From: Alsobacter ponti
GTDB taxonomy: Bacteria; Pseudomonadota; Alphaproteobacteria; Rhizobiales; Beijerinckiaceae
Length of the DNA stretch: 64,000 nt
Direction of reading: 5' to 3'
Assembly (NCBI RefSeq): GCF_024294805.1
Contig: NZ_JANCLU010000001.1
Location: 248,001 to 312,000 of the forward strand
Shown: positions 54,098-64,000 of the stretch, in pieces
Position numbering within the stretch: the stretch's first letter is position 1
Layout: each line of letters opens with the position of its first letter
Program-made: the position numbers and the translations under genes
Notes under the pieces: generated by a model
Told to the model about the DNA's origin: nothing
Seen by the model: the letters and a program-made list of their open reading frames with translations, nothing else
The model's database searches: none

Positions 54098-55021
54098 ATG
54101 ACCAAGCACGTCGCGGTTCTGCTGGGCGGCCTGTCCGCCGAGCGGGAGGTGTCGCTGCGGACCGGGGCGGCCTGCGCCGACGCGCTGGAGGGCGAGGGCT
54201 ATCGCGTCACCCGCATCGACGTGGGGCGCGACATCGCGCAGACGCTCGCCGCGCTGAAGCCCGACGTCGCGTTCAACGCCCTGCACGGGCGATTCGGGGA
54301 GGACGGCATCGTCCAGGGAATCCTGGAGATGATGCGCATCCCCTACACGCATTCGGGCGTGCTGGCCTCGGCGCTGGCGATGCAGAAGGACAGGGCCAAG
54401 GCGGTGATGGCCGCCGCCGGCGTCCCGGTGCCGCACGGCGTCACCGTCCACCGTCTCGAAGCGGCACAAAAGCACGTGCTGGAGCCCCCCTATGTGGTCA
54501 AACCCGTTAACGAGGGTTCTTCGGTCGGCGTCATCATCGTGCGCGAGGAGCGCAGCCATCCGCCGCAGGAGCTGAGCCGCCCCGACTGGCCGCTCGGCGA
54601 CATGATGCTGGTGGAAAAATACGTTGCGGGACGGGAACTTACCTGCGCCGTCATGGGCGACAGGGCGCTCGGCGTGATCGACATCCAGCCCGCCGCGGGG
54701 GTCTTCTACGACTACGAGGCGAAGTATGCGAAAGGGGGGTCGATCCACGTCCTGCCCGCGAAAATTTCACCGAATATTTACCAACTCGTTCAACAGTTGG
54801 CGTTAACGGCGCATCAATCTCTCGGATGCAGGGGCGTCAGCCGTGCCGACTTTCGATACGACGACCGCCCGGACGGTACGGGCGAGCTGGTCTGCCTCGA
54901 AGTCAACACGCAGCCCGGAATGACCGAGACATCTCTTGTGCCGGAGTTGGCGGCCCATGCGGGCATGACATTCGGCGGGTTGGTTCGATGGATGGTGGAG
55001 GACGCCTCCTGCGATCGTTGA
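54098..55021 (+). CDS. ddl: D-alanine:D-alanine ligase
   Basis: A 307-residue cytoplasmic ATP-grasp enzyme making the D-Ala-D-Ala used by MurF. Blocks are [48 protein letters not shown] and the C-terminal [16 protein letters not shown] with its metal ligands. A segment around 54640-54830 uses A/T-rich codons unlike the rest of the cluster and may conceal a regulatory element for ftsQ. The gene end overlaps the predicted ftsQ start by 34 bases. Confidence 0.96.
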   Translation: MTKHVAVLLGGLSAEREVSLRTGAACADALEGEGYRVTRIDVGRDIAQTLAALKPDVAFNALHGRFGEDGIVQGILEMMRIPYTHSGVLASALAMQKDRAKAVMAAAGVPVPHGVTVHRLEAAQKHVLEPPYVVKPVNEGSSVGVIIVREERSHPPQELSRPDWPLGDMMLVEKYVAGRELTCAVMGDRALGVIDIQPAAGVFYDYEAKYAKGGSIHVLPAKISPNIYQLVQQLALTAHQSLGCRGVSRADFRYDDRPDGTGELVCLEVNTQPGMTETSLVPELAAHAGMTFGGLVRWMVEDASCDR

Positions 55022-55977
55022 GTCTGCACCAGGGCGTGCAGCTCCCGGCCGCGCCCGCCTACGCGGGTTCCGGCGCGATCGCGGTTCCGGCGCGGACCGG
55101 ACTGCCGGCCCGGCGGGCGACGCCGCGGCCGCGCCAGCCGGTGCGCGTCGCCGAGCGGGGCGTCGCGGGGCGCGCGCCGCGCTTCCTCGGCACCGTCCTG
55201 CTGCTGCTGTTCTTCGGCATTGTCGGCCTCTACGGCGCCGTGCGCGGAGGCCAGTACGAGACCTTCGTCGCCATGCAGGGCGACCCGCGCGACCTCGTCG
55301 CCCGGGCGCTGGGCATGGGCATCGCCGAGGTCCGCATCTCCGGCTTCGTCGACCTCGACAAGACCGAGATCCTGCAGATCGCCGGCATCGACCCGCGCGG
55401 ATCGCTGCCCTTCTTCGACGCCGCCGCCGCGCGTGAGCGGCTGCTCGCCGCGCCGCTGGTGAAGGATGCCACCGTCCGCAAGCTCTACCCCAACGCGCTG
55501 TCGATCACGATCGTCGAGCGCGATCCCTTCGCGCTGTGGCAGCGCGACGGCGAGGTGTTCGTGGTGGCGGCCGACGGCACGGTGATCGACCAGCTCCGCG
55601 ACGAGCGCTTCGCCCGTCTGCCCCTGGTGGTCGGCGAGGGCGCCAACCGCCGGGTGGTGGCGTTCGGCAAGCTGCTCGAATCGGCGAGCCCCGAGTTGCG
55701 CGCCCATGTCCGCGCCGGCACGCTCGTCGGCCAGCGCCGCTGGACGCTGAAGATGGACAACGGCGTCGACGTGCGCCTGCCGGAAGAGGGCGCGGCGCAG
55801 GCCGTGGCCCGCCTCTCGGAGCTGCAGCGCGACCACCGCATTCTCGACCGCGACATCCTCGCCATCGACCTTCGCCAGCCCGACCGTGTGGTGATGCGCC
55901 TGGGCGAGGAAGCCGCCTCCGCCCGTGCCGCCGAGCTGGCCAAGAAGCCCAAGCAAGCCAAGGGGAACCCCACGTGA
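54988..55977 (+). CDS. ftsQ: Cell division protein FtsQ
   Basis: A 329-residue bitopic divisome protein. A cytoplasmic, Arg/Pro/Ala-rich tail of about 60 residues precedes one membrane segment ([20 protein letters not shown], about 65-84), a POTRA domain ([20 protein letters not shown]) and a beta domain ([20 protein letters not shown]). FtsQ recruits FtsL and FtsB. ATG at 54988, inside the end of ddl, gives a length typical for alphaproteobacteria; the frame also stays open upstream. It overlaps ftsA by four bases. Confidence 0.93.
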   Translation: MDGGGRLLRSLSLHQGVQLPAAPAYAGSGAIAVPARTGLPARRATPRPRQPVRVAERGVAGRAPRFLGTVLLLLFFGIVGLYGAVRGGQYETFVAMQGDPRDLVARALGMGIAEVRISGFVDLDKTEILQIAGIDPRGSLPFFDAAAARERLLAAPLVKDATVRKLYPNALSITIVERDPFALWQRDGEVFVVAADGTVIDQLRDERFARLPLVVGEGANRRVVAFGKLLESASPELRAHVRAGTLVGQRRWTLKMDNGVDVRLPEEGAAQAVARLSELQRDHRILDRDILAIDLRQPDRVVMRLGEEAASARAAELAKKPKQAKGNPT

Positions 55978-57299
55978 GCCATCGCAGGCCGAGCCTTACG
56001 CCGCGTCTGAAGCCGCTCTCGCCCCGCAAGAGCGCGGTGCTGTCGGTGCTCGACGTGGGCACCAGCAAGGTCGTGTGCCTGGTGGCGCGGCTCGACCCCG
56101 TGGCGGAGAGCGAGGCGCTGCGCGGTCGCACCCACCGCGCGCGCATCATCGGCATCGGCCACCAGCGTTCGCGCGGCCTCAAGGGCGGCGCCATCGTCGA
56201 CCTCGAGGGCGCGGAGCAGGCGATCCGCCTGGCGGTGGACGCCGCCGAGCGCATGGCGAAGGTGGAGATCCGCGCCGCCATCGTGAACATGTCGGGCGGC
56301 CGGCTCGGTTCGGAATCCTATCACGCGGACGTCGCGCTGCGCGGCCACTCGGTGAGCGACGGCGACGTCCAGCGCGTGCTGGAGGCGGCGAGCACGACAG
56401 GCTCGCGCCCGGGCCGCACCGTGCTGCATTCGCTGCCCACCGGATTCGCGCTCGACGCGACGCGCGGCATCAACGACCCGCACGGCATGGTGGGCGAGAA
56501 GCTCGGCGTCGACATGCACGTCGTCTCCGCCGACCACAACGCGGTCCGCAACCTCATGCTCGCGGTCGAGCGCTGCCACCTCGACGTCGAGGCCGTGGTC
56601 GCCACGCCCTACGCCGCCGGCCTCGCCACGCTCGTCGACGACGAGGCGGAAATGGGCGCGGTTGTCATCGACTTCGGCGGCGGCACCACCTCGATGGGCG
56701 TGTTCATGGGCGGGCACCTCGTCCACACCGACGCGGTGGCCGTCGGCGGCAACCACGTCACCATGGACATCGCGCGCGGCCTGTCGACCACCGTGTCGCA
56801 CGCCGAGCGGCTGAAGACGCTCTACGGCTCGACCATCCTGTCGGCCTCCGACGATCGCGAGACGATCGCCGTGGCGTCGGTCGACGACGACGACCGCGAC
56901 GCCGTGAACCACGTTCCCAAGTCCCACCTCGTGCGGATCATGAAGCCGCGCGTGGAGGAAATCCTCGAGCTCGTTCGCGACCGGCTGAAGGCGGCCGGCT
57001 ACTCGGCCGAAACCGGCCGTCGTGTCGTGCTCGCGGGCGGCGGCGCCCAGCTCACCGGGCTGGCCGAGCTGTCGCGAACGCTTCTGTCCAAGCAGGTCCG
57101 GATCGGGCGTCCGCTCGGCGTACAGGGCCTGCCCGAGGCGGCGAAGGGGCCCTCCTTCGCCGGGCCGGTCGGCCTCCTGGTGTATCCGCAGGTGGCCGCG
57201 CTGGAGCACTTCGTGCCGCGCCAGTCCGGGGCTTTCCTCGGCACCGGCACGGACGGTTACCTGTCGCGTGTCGGACGGTGGATCAAGGACAGTTTCTGA
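55974..57299 (+). CDS. ftsA: Cell division protein FtsA
   Basis: A 441-residue actin-like ATPase that tethers FtsZ to the membrane. Nucleotide-binding motifs are [30 protein letters not shown] and [17 protein letters not shown]; the 1C domain lies in between ([19 protein letters not shown]). The C-terminus ends VGRWIKDSF, an amphipathic membrane-targeting helix. The start is GTG at 55974 overlapping the ftsQ stop. An 82-bp gap to ftsZ follows. Confidence 0.97.
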   Translation: MSHRRPSLTPRLKPLSPRKSAVLSVLDVGTSKVVCLVARLDPVAESEALRGRTHRARIIGIGHQRSRGLKGGAIVDLEGAEQAIRLAVDAAERMAKVEIRAAIVNMSGGRLGSESYHADVALRGHSVSDGDVQRVLEAASTTGSRPGRTVLHSLPTGFALDATRGINDPHGMVGEKLGVDMHVVSADHNAVRNLMLAVERCHLDVEAVVATPYAAGLATLVDDEAEMGAVVIDFGGGTTSMGVFMGGHLVHTDAVAVGGNHVTMDIARGLSTTVSHAERLKTLYGSTILSASDDRETIAVASVDDDDRDAVNHVPKSHLVRIMKPRVEEILELVRDRLKAAGYSAETGRRVVLAGGGAQLTGLAELSRTLLSKQVRIGRPLGVQGLPEAAKGPSFAGPVGLLVYPQVAALEHFVPRQSGAFLGTGTDGYLSRVGRWIKDSF

Positions 57300-57381
57300 A
57301 CCAGCGGGGTCCGGCGCGGCGGCCGGGCTTCGTGATGAAAAAAAGACGGCGCTGCCGGGCGCCCATACCGAGAGGCCTACT

Positions 57382-59070
57382 ATGACGATCAATCTCCATG
57401 TTCCGGATATCCGTGAACTGAAGCCCCGCATCACGGTGTTCGGCGTCGGCGGCGCCGGCGGAAACGCCGTCAACAACATGATCGAGCTGGGTCTCGTCGG
57501 CTGCGAATTCGTGGTGGGCAACACCGACGCCCAGGCGCTGACCATGTCGAAGGCCGACAGGGTCATCCAGATGGGCGTGCAGGTCACCGAGGGCCTGGGC
57601 GCCGGCTCGCAGCCCGAGGTCGGCCGCGCCGCCGCCGAGGAGGTGATCGACGAAATCCGCGACCAGCTGGCCGGCGCACACATGGTGTTCGTCACCGCCG
57701 GCATGGGCGGCGGCACCGGCACAGGCGCGGCCCCCGTGGTCGCCCGCGCCGCGCGCGACATGGGCATCCTGACGGTCGGCGTCGTCACCAAGCCGTTCCA
57801 GTTCGAGGGTCAGCGCCGCATGCGGCTGGCCGACAGCGGCATCAACGAGCTGCAGAAGGCGGTCGATACGCTGATCGTCCTGCCGAACCAGAACCTGTTC
57901 CGCGTCGCCAACGAGCAGACGACCTTCGCCGACGCCTTCGCGATGGCCGACCGCGTGCTCTACTCCGGCGTCTCCTGCATCACCGACCTCATGGTGAAGG
58001 AAGGCCTCATCAACCTCGACTTCGCCGACGTCCGCGCCGTGATGCGCGAGATGGGCAAGGCGATGATGGGCACCGGTGAGGCCACCGGCGAGAAGCGCGC
58101 CCTGCGCGCGGCCGAGGCGGCCATCGCCAACCCGCTGCTGGACGACGTGTGCATGAAGGGCGCGAAGGGCCTGCTCATCTCGATCACCGGCGGTTCCGAC
58201 CTGACGCTGTACGAAGTCGACGAGGCGGCCACCCGCATCCGCGAGGAGGTCGACCAGGACGCCAACGTGATCTTCGGCGCGACCCGCGACGACTCGCTGG
58301 AAGGCATCGTGCGCGTCTCCGTGGTCGCCACCGGCATCGACCAGGAGATCGGCCGCGACGCCGCCCCGGTGATGGAGCCGCGCATCGCCGAGGTCACGCA
58401 GCGCCTGCGCGAGGAGGCCCGCCAGCGCCAGGACACGCTGACGCAGCACCGCCAGGCGCGCATCGAGACCCCGGTCGAGACGCAGGCCTACCAGCAGCCG
58501 ACCTTCCAGCCGCCGGCCTACCAGCCGTCGCAGATGGCTCCGGTCGCGGTCTCCGAGGACGTCACGATCCGCCAGGCGCCGCCCAAGCCGGTCTACGCCG
58601 AGCCGGTCGCCGAGCGCGCTCCGCAGCCCGAGCCGGCCGCGCCGCAGGCCGCCTTCATCCCGCCGCGCGCGGAGGAGGTGGTGCGGGCGCCGCGCATGCC
58701 GCGCGCCGACGAGCTGCCGATCCCCGGCCAGCGCATCCTCGAGCAGAAGGGGGCCGCCGCGCCCGCGCCCGAGAAGAAGCGCGTGACGCTGATGGAGCGC
58801 CTCGCCCAGGCGGGCTTCGGCCGCCGCCACGAGGACGACCACGCTCCGGCTCCGCAGCCCCGGCCCGTGCAGCAGGGCTATGCCCAGCCGGCGCAGCAGG
58901 CCCCCGCGCCGGTTCACCAGGAGTACGCCAAGCGGCCCGCGCCGCAGCCGGCCCACCGCCAGCCGGCCCAGGGCCAGCTCGACATGCACGGCCGCCAGCC
59001 GGCCCCGCAGCGGCCCTACGAGGACGATCACCTCGACATTCCGGCCTTCCTGCGGCGCCAGTCGAACTGA
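57382..59070 (+). CDS. ftsZ: Cell division protein FtsZ, long C-terminal linker
   Basis: A 562-residue tubulin-like GTPase that forms the division ring. The GTPase core spans about 12-320 with the tubulin signature GGGTGTG at 109-115 and NTDAQAL. It is followed by a disordered linker of about 220 residues rich in Pro, Gln, Ala and charged residues, far longer than in E. coli, and ends with the conserved DIPAFLRRQ peptide that binds FtsA and other partners. Long linkers occur in alphaproteobacteria such as Caulobacter. A terminator hairpin lies 36 bp past the stop. Confidence 0.98.
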   Translation: MTINLHVPDIRELKPRITVFGVGGAGGNAVNNMIELGLVGCEFVVGNTDAQALTMSKADRVIQMGVQVTEGLGAGSQPEVGRAAAEEVIDEIRDQLAGAHMVFVTAGMGGGTGTGAAPVVARAARDMGILTVGVVTKPFQFEGQRRMRLADSGINELQKAVDTLIVLPNQNLFRVANEQTTFADAFAMADRVLYSGVSCITDLMVKEGLINLDFADVRAVMREMGKAMMGTGEATGEKRALRAAEAAIANPLLDDVCMKGAKGLLISITGGSDLTLYEVDEAATRIREEVDQDANVIFGATRDDSLEGIVRVSVVATGIDQEIGRDAAPVMEPRIAEVTQRLREEARQRQDTLTQHRQARIETPVETQAYQQPTFQPPAYQPSQMAPVAVSEDVTIRQAPPKPVYAEPVAERAPQPEPAAPQAAFIPPRAEEVVRAPRMPRADELPIPGQRILEQKGAAAPAPEKKRVTLMERLAQAGFGRRHEDDHAPAPQPRPVQQGYAQPAQQAPAPVHQEYAKRPAPQPAHRQPAQGQLDMHGRQPAPQRPYEDDHLDIPAFLRRQSN

Positions 59071-59432
59071 TCGAAGCGGACCGCGCAATCGGGACGAGAA
59101 AAAGCGAAGGCCCGGCCCACAAGCCGGGCCTTCATCCTTTTGAAACCATGATGAAAATTCCTTTTCGCATTTCGTGAAGATGCAACCGAGGCGAGTGTTA
59201 CAAACCGTAAAAAAGCGTGATTTGGAACGACTCCGCCGGGCGACTAAGGTCCGGGTCAACAAAAGGAGCCCACGAGAGGCTCCACTTGCGAGGGTGTGCA
59301 CGGCCGGTAGCGCCGCAGTTCATCCCGCGAAGGCGGTCTTCGGTCGCCTGGGGCGCGTCAAAGAGAGCACGGACACCCATCGGATGGCGGCAGCCGTCGT
59401 GAATCCGGTCGGCGAAGTGTGGAATCGGAAGC
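59071..59432. other. Intergenic region between ftsZ and lpxC, 362 bp
   Basis: Apart from the ftsZ terminator this holds an A/T-rich stretch at about 59150-59225 that probably carries the lpxC promoter, though no clear -35/-10 pair could be set, and a small hairpin GGAGCC/GGCTCC at 59265-59283. A short frame from 59174 does not resemble a protein. lpxC has a leader of unknown length here. Confidence 0.45.
59106..59141 (+). terminator. Rho-independent terminator after ftsZ
   Basis: GAAGGCCCGGC (59106-59116) and GCCGGGCCTTC (59123-59133) form a perfect 11-bp stem with a 6-base loop, followed by ATCCTTTTG. It closes the dcw transcription unit. Confidence 0.85.
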
Positions 59433-60377
59433 ATGGCATTTCAGAAACAGGTCACTCTTCGCGACCGCACTGAACTCACGGGGATCGGCGTCCATTCCGG
59501 CGCTCCCGTCAGGATCAGCCTCAACCCCGCGGACGCGAACACCGGCGTGACCTTCCTGCGGACTGGCCTCGATGGCGGCCGCGAGCGCCTGATCGAGGCG
59601 CGGCACACCGCCGTCAGCGCCACCGAGCTCTGCACCATCATCGGCGACACGCAGTCCGGCTCGGTCGCCACGATCGAGCACCTGATGTCGGCCCTGTCCG
59701 GGCTCGGCGTCGACAACGTGCATGTCGAGATCGACGGCCCCGAAGTGCCGATCATGGACGGCAGCGCGGCTCCGTTCGTCGAGGCGATTGACCGGGTCGG
59801 CCTCGCGCGGCAGGCCGCCGGCCGCCGCTACATCAAGGTTCTCAAGCCCGTCCGCGTCGAGCACAACGGCGCCTTCGCCGAGTTGCGGCCCTTCGCCCGC
59901 GGCTTCCGCCTCGACATCGAGATCGACTTCCCGACGCCGCTGATCGGCCGCCAGAAGCGGTCGCTCGACCTCGACCCGACCGTCTTCCGCCGCGACATCG
60001 CGCGCGCCCGCACCTTCGGCTTCATGAAGGACGTCGAGAAGCTCTGGAAGGCGGGCCTGGCGCTCGGCGCATCGCTCGACAACACGGTGGCGCTGGGCGA
60101 CGACCGGGTGATCAATCCCGAGGGCCTGCGCTTCGCCGACGAGTTCGTGCGCCACAAGACGCTCGACGCCATCGGCGACCTGGCGCTGGCCGGCGTCCCG
60201 CTGCTGGCCCACTACCGCTCCTACCGCGGTGGCCACCGCATGAACGTCGCGGTGCTGCAGGCGCTGTTCGCCGACGCCTCGGCCTTCGCCGTAGTCGAAG
60301 CGCCGCGCCGCGAGGCCGCGCACGCCGACGTCGCAGCGCTCGCGCCGGCGCTGGCCTACGCCGCCGACCACCACTGA
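59433..60377 (+). CDS. lpxC: UDP-3-O-acyl-N-acetylglucosamine deacetylase
   Basis: A 314-residue zinc enzyme catalysing the committed step of lipid A synthesis in the cytoplasm. Zinc ligands are H83 (TIEHLMSAL), H241 and D245 (RHKTLDAIGDLALAG), and H268 is the general acid candidate. The N-terminal QVTLRDRTELTGIGVHSG and VPIMDGSAAPFVEAI are family hallmarks. Full length. It is separated from ftsZ by a terminator, so it has its own promoter, as expected for a tightly controlled step. Confidence 0.98.
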   Translation: MAFQKQVTLRDRTELTGIGVHSGAPVRISLNPADANTGVTFLRTGLDGGRERLIEARHTAVSATELCTIIGDTQSGSVATIEHLMSALSGLGVDNVHVEIDGPEVPIMDGSAAPFVEAIDRVGLARQAAGRRYIKVLKPVRVEHNGAFAELRPFARGFRLDIEIDFPTPLIGRQKRSLDLDPTVFRRDIARARTFGFMKDVEKLWKAGLALGASLDNTVALGDDRVINPEGLRFADEFVRHKTLDAIGDLALAGVPLLAHYRSYRGGHRMNVAVLQALFADASAFAVVEAPRREAAHADVAALAPALAYAADHH

Positions 60378-60545
60378 AGCTTGCCGACGCCGTCGCGCGC
60401 TACTCCCGCGCGCGGCGTGCGCGTTTGCGCGCGATGGCCGGCCGTCCCCGCTAGCCGCGGGGCCTCTGTTGCGCTACACAGTCCGGCGCGCCGCGTTCCC
60501 GGCGCCTCCGAATCCCCCAGGAATTCAGCGAGGGCCACCCCTTTC

Positions 60546-61451
60546 ATGCGTTCTGGATTGCGACCCGTTCCTGGCTCCACCGGTGCGTTGGCCCGGCCCG
60601 GCGCCGGCCTCATCCGCGCCGCCGCCGCTCTCGCGCTCATCGCGCCGCTGGCCGCGTGCGACACCATTTCGTCGTTCAACCCGTTCGACAAAAGCGAGAC
60701 CTACAAGCCCGAGATCGTGCCGGAGGTCCCGGCCGAGCAGCTCTACAACGATGGCCTCGGCTACCTCGCGAAGAACGACTACGAATCGGCGTCCAAGCGC
60801 TTCGCGAGCCTCGACCGGCAATATCCGTTCTCGAGCTGGGCGAAGAAGGCGCTGATCCTGCAGACCTTCGCCAATTATTCCAACCGGCAGTACGACGACG
60901 CCATCGCCAACGGCAAGCGCTTCCTGGCGCTGAACCCGACCTCGCCGGACGCCGCCTACGCGGCCTATCTGGTGGCGATGTCCTACTACAACCAGATTCC
61001 GGACGTCTCGCGCGACCAGGAGCGCTCGGAGAAGGCGCTGGTGGCGTTGCAGGAAGTCGTGCAGCGCTGGCCCAAGTCCGAGTACGCCGAGGACGCGCGC
61101 TTCAAGCTGAACGTCGTGCGCGACCAGCTGGCCGGCCGCGAGATGACGATCGGCCGCTACTACCTGCAGCGCCGCAACTACACCGCGGCGATCAACCGCT
61201 TCCGCAACGTGGTCAGCCAGTACCAGACCACGAACCAGATCGAGGAGGCGCTGTCCCGCCTCACCGAGGCCTATCTGGCGCTGGGCGTGGTGCAGGAGGC
61301 GGAGACGGCGGCGGCGGTGCTGGGCCACAACTTCCCCGACAGTCCGTGGTATCGCGACACCTACAAGCTCATGCAGAGCAAGGGTCTTGAGCCGCGCGAG
61401 AACGAGGGGTCGTGGATCAGCAAGGCGTTCAAGTCGGTCGGCCTCGGCTGA
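60546..61451 (+). CDS. bamD: Outer membrane assembly lipoprotein BamD
   Basis: A 301-residue lipoprotein of the BAM complex that inserts beta-barrels into the outer membrane. The lipobox LAAC sets the lipidated cysteine at C38 after a long signal (AAALALIAPLAAC). TPR units follow: AEQLYNDGLGYLAKNDYESA, KRFLALNPTSPDAAYAAYL, RYYLQRRNYTAAINRF. The C-terminal WISKAFKSVGLG resembles other alphaproteobacterial BamD tails. It lies 168 bp after lpxC; a G/C-rich hairpin without T-run lies in that gap near 60386-60420. Confidence 0.95.
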   Translation: MRSGLRPVPGSTGALARPGAGLIRAAAALALIAPLAACDTISSFNPFDKSETYKPEIVPEVPAEQLYNDGLGYLAKNDYESASKRFASLDRQYPFSSWAKKALILQTFANYSNRQYDDAIANGKRFLALNPTSPDAAYAAYLVAMSYYNQIPDVSRDQERSEKALVALQEVVQRWPKSEYAEDARFKLNVVRDQLAGREMTIGRYYLQRRNYTAAINRFRNVVSQYQTTNQIEEALSRLTEAYLALGVVQEAETAAAVLGHNFPDSPWYRDTYKLMQSKGLEPRENEGSWISKAFKSVGLG

Positions 61452-61489
61452 GGCGCCGACGGGCGCGGCGGGCTCTCCCGGCCTGTTGA

Positions 61490-64000
<2,511 letters not shown>

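Noticed and set aside
59174-59473. 99-codon frame in the ftsZ-lpxC gap
   Set aside because: It overlaps the lpxC start, has no good ribosome-binding site and no protein-like composition.
60386-60420. G/C hairpin after lpxC as a terminator
   Set aside because: The stem has a bulge and there is no T-run, so intrinsic termination is not supported.

Overview
The window reads as a high-GC alphaproteobacterial chromosome, most likely of the Hyphomicrobiales. This rests on gene order (rnpB next to mraZ, then a complete dcw cluster running into lpxC, bamD, recN and ligA), on small families common in that group (DUF2852, DUF1993, DUF5985, an ArsR-methyltransferase fusion before metF), and on the strong G/C third-position bias of almost every gene. 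The species cannot be named from the sequence alone. No CRISPR array, intact transposon, prophage or rRNA gene was seen.

Layout. 1-390 is the 3' end of a c-type cytochrome gene, followed by a DUF1993 gene. 1084-8793 is a one-carbon/amino-acid module: a GlxA/GbdR-like AraC regulator, the four subunits of heterotetrameric sarcosine oxidase (soxBDAG) and L-serine ammonia-lyase (sdaA). Sarcosine is oxidised to glycine and methylene-THF, these can be joined to serine (GlyA, not in the window), and SdaA turns serine into pyruvate. 8.8-27.6 kb is accessory: a class V PLP enzyme without the desulfurase cysteine, small membrane proteins, an arsenic pair (arsA, arsC) without pump or repressor, a Tat-type DsbA-like protein, an atypical ClC transporter, a class III cyclase fused to a MarR-type domain, a GNAT protein, two gene-end remnants that mark a deletion, a three-gene operon with two DUF5985 membrane proteins, an OsmU/YehZYXW-type glycine betaine ABC importer, an FkbM methyltransferase and a compositionally foreign rhodanese gene next to a tRNA-Ile2(CAU) gene.

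28-39.5 kb carries ettA, a secreted retropepsin-like protease, AMP nucleosidase, a B3/B4-domain protein, the SahR-like regulator with metF, a DUF2852 protein, AmpD with a DjlA-like co-chaperone, a glycine-zipper lipoprotein and two tandem lytic transglycosylases. RNase P RNA follows.

40.2-59.1 kb is the division and cell wall cluster: mraZ-rsmH-ftsL-ftsI-murE-murF-mraY-murD-ftsW-murG-murC-murB-ddl-ftsQ-ftsA-ftsZ. Most junctions overlap as ATGA or GTGA. A MraZ-box-like triple repeat sits on the predicted promoter, and a hairpin terminator follows ftsZ. lpxC, bamD, recN and the start of ligA complete the window. Together these genes make lipid II, build the divisome and start lipid A and outer-membrane assembly.

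The best candidates for undescribed biology are the cyclase-MarR fusion (17956-18981), the DUF5985 operon with its winged-helix-like partner (20238-21206), the non-canonical ClC pore (16008-17780), and the reverse-strand MraZ box (40161-40185). None of these is proven to be a new system.
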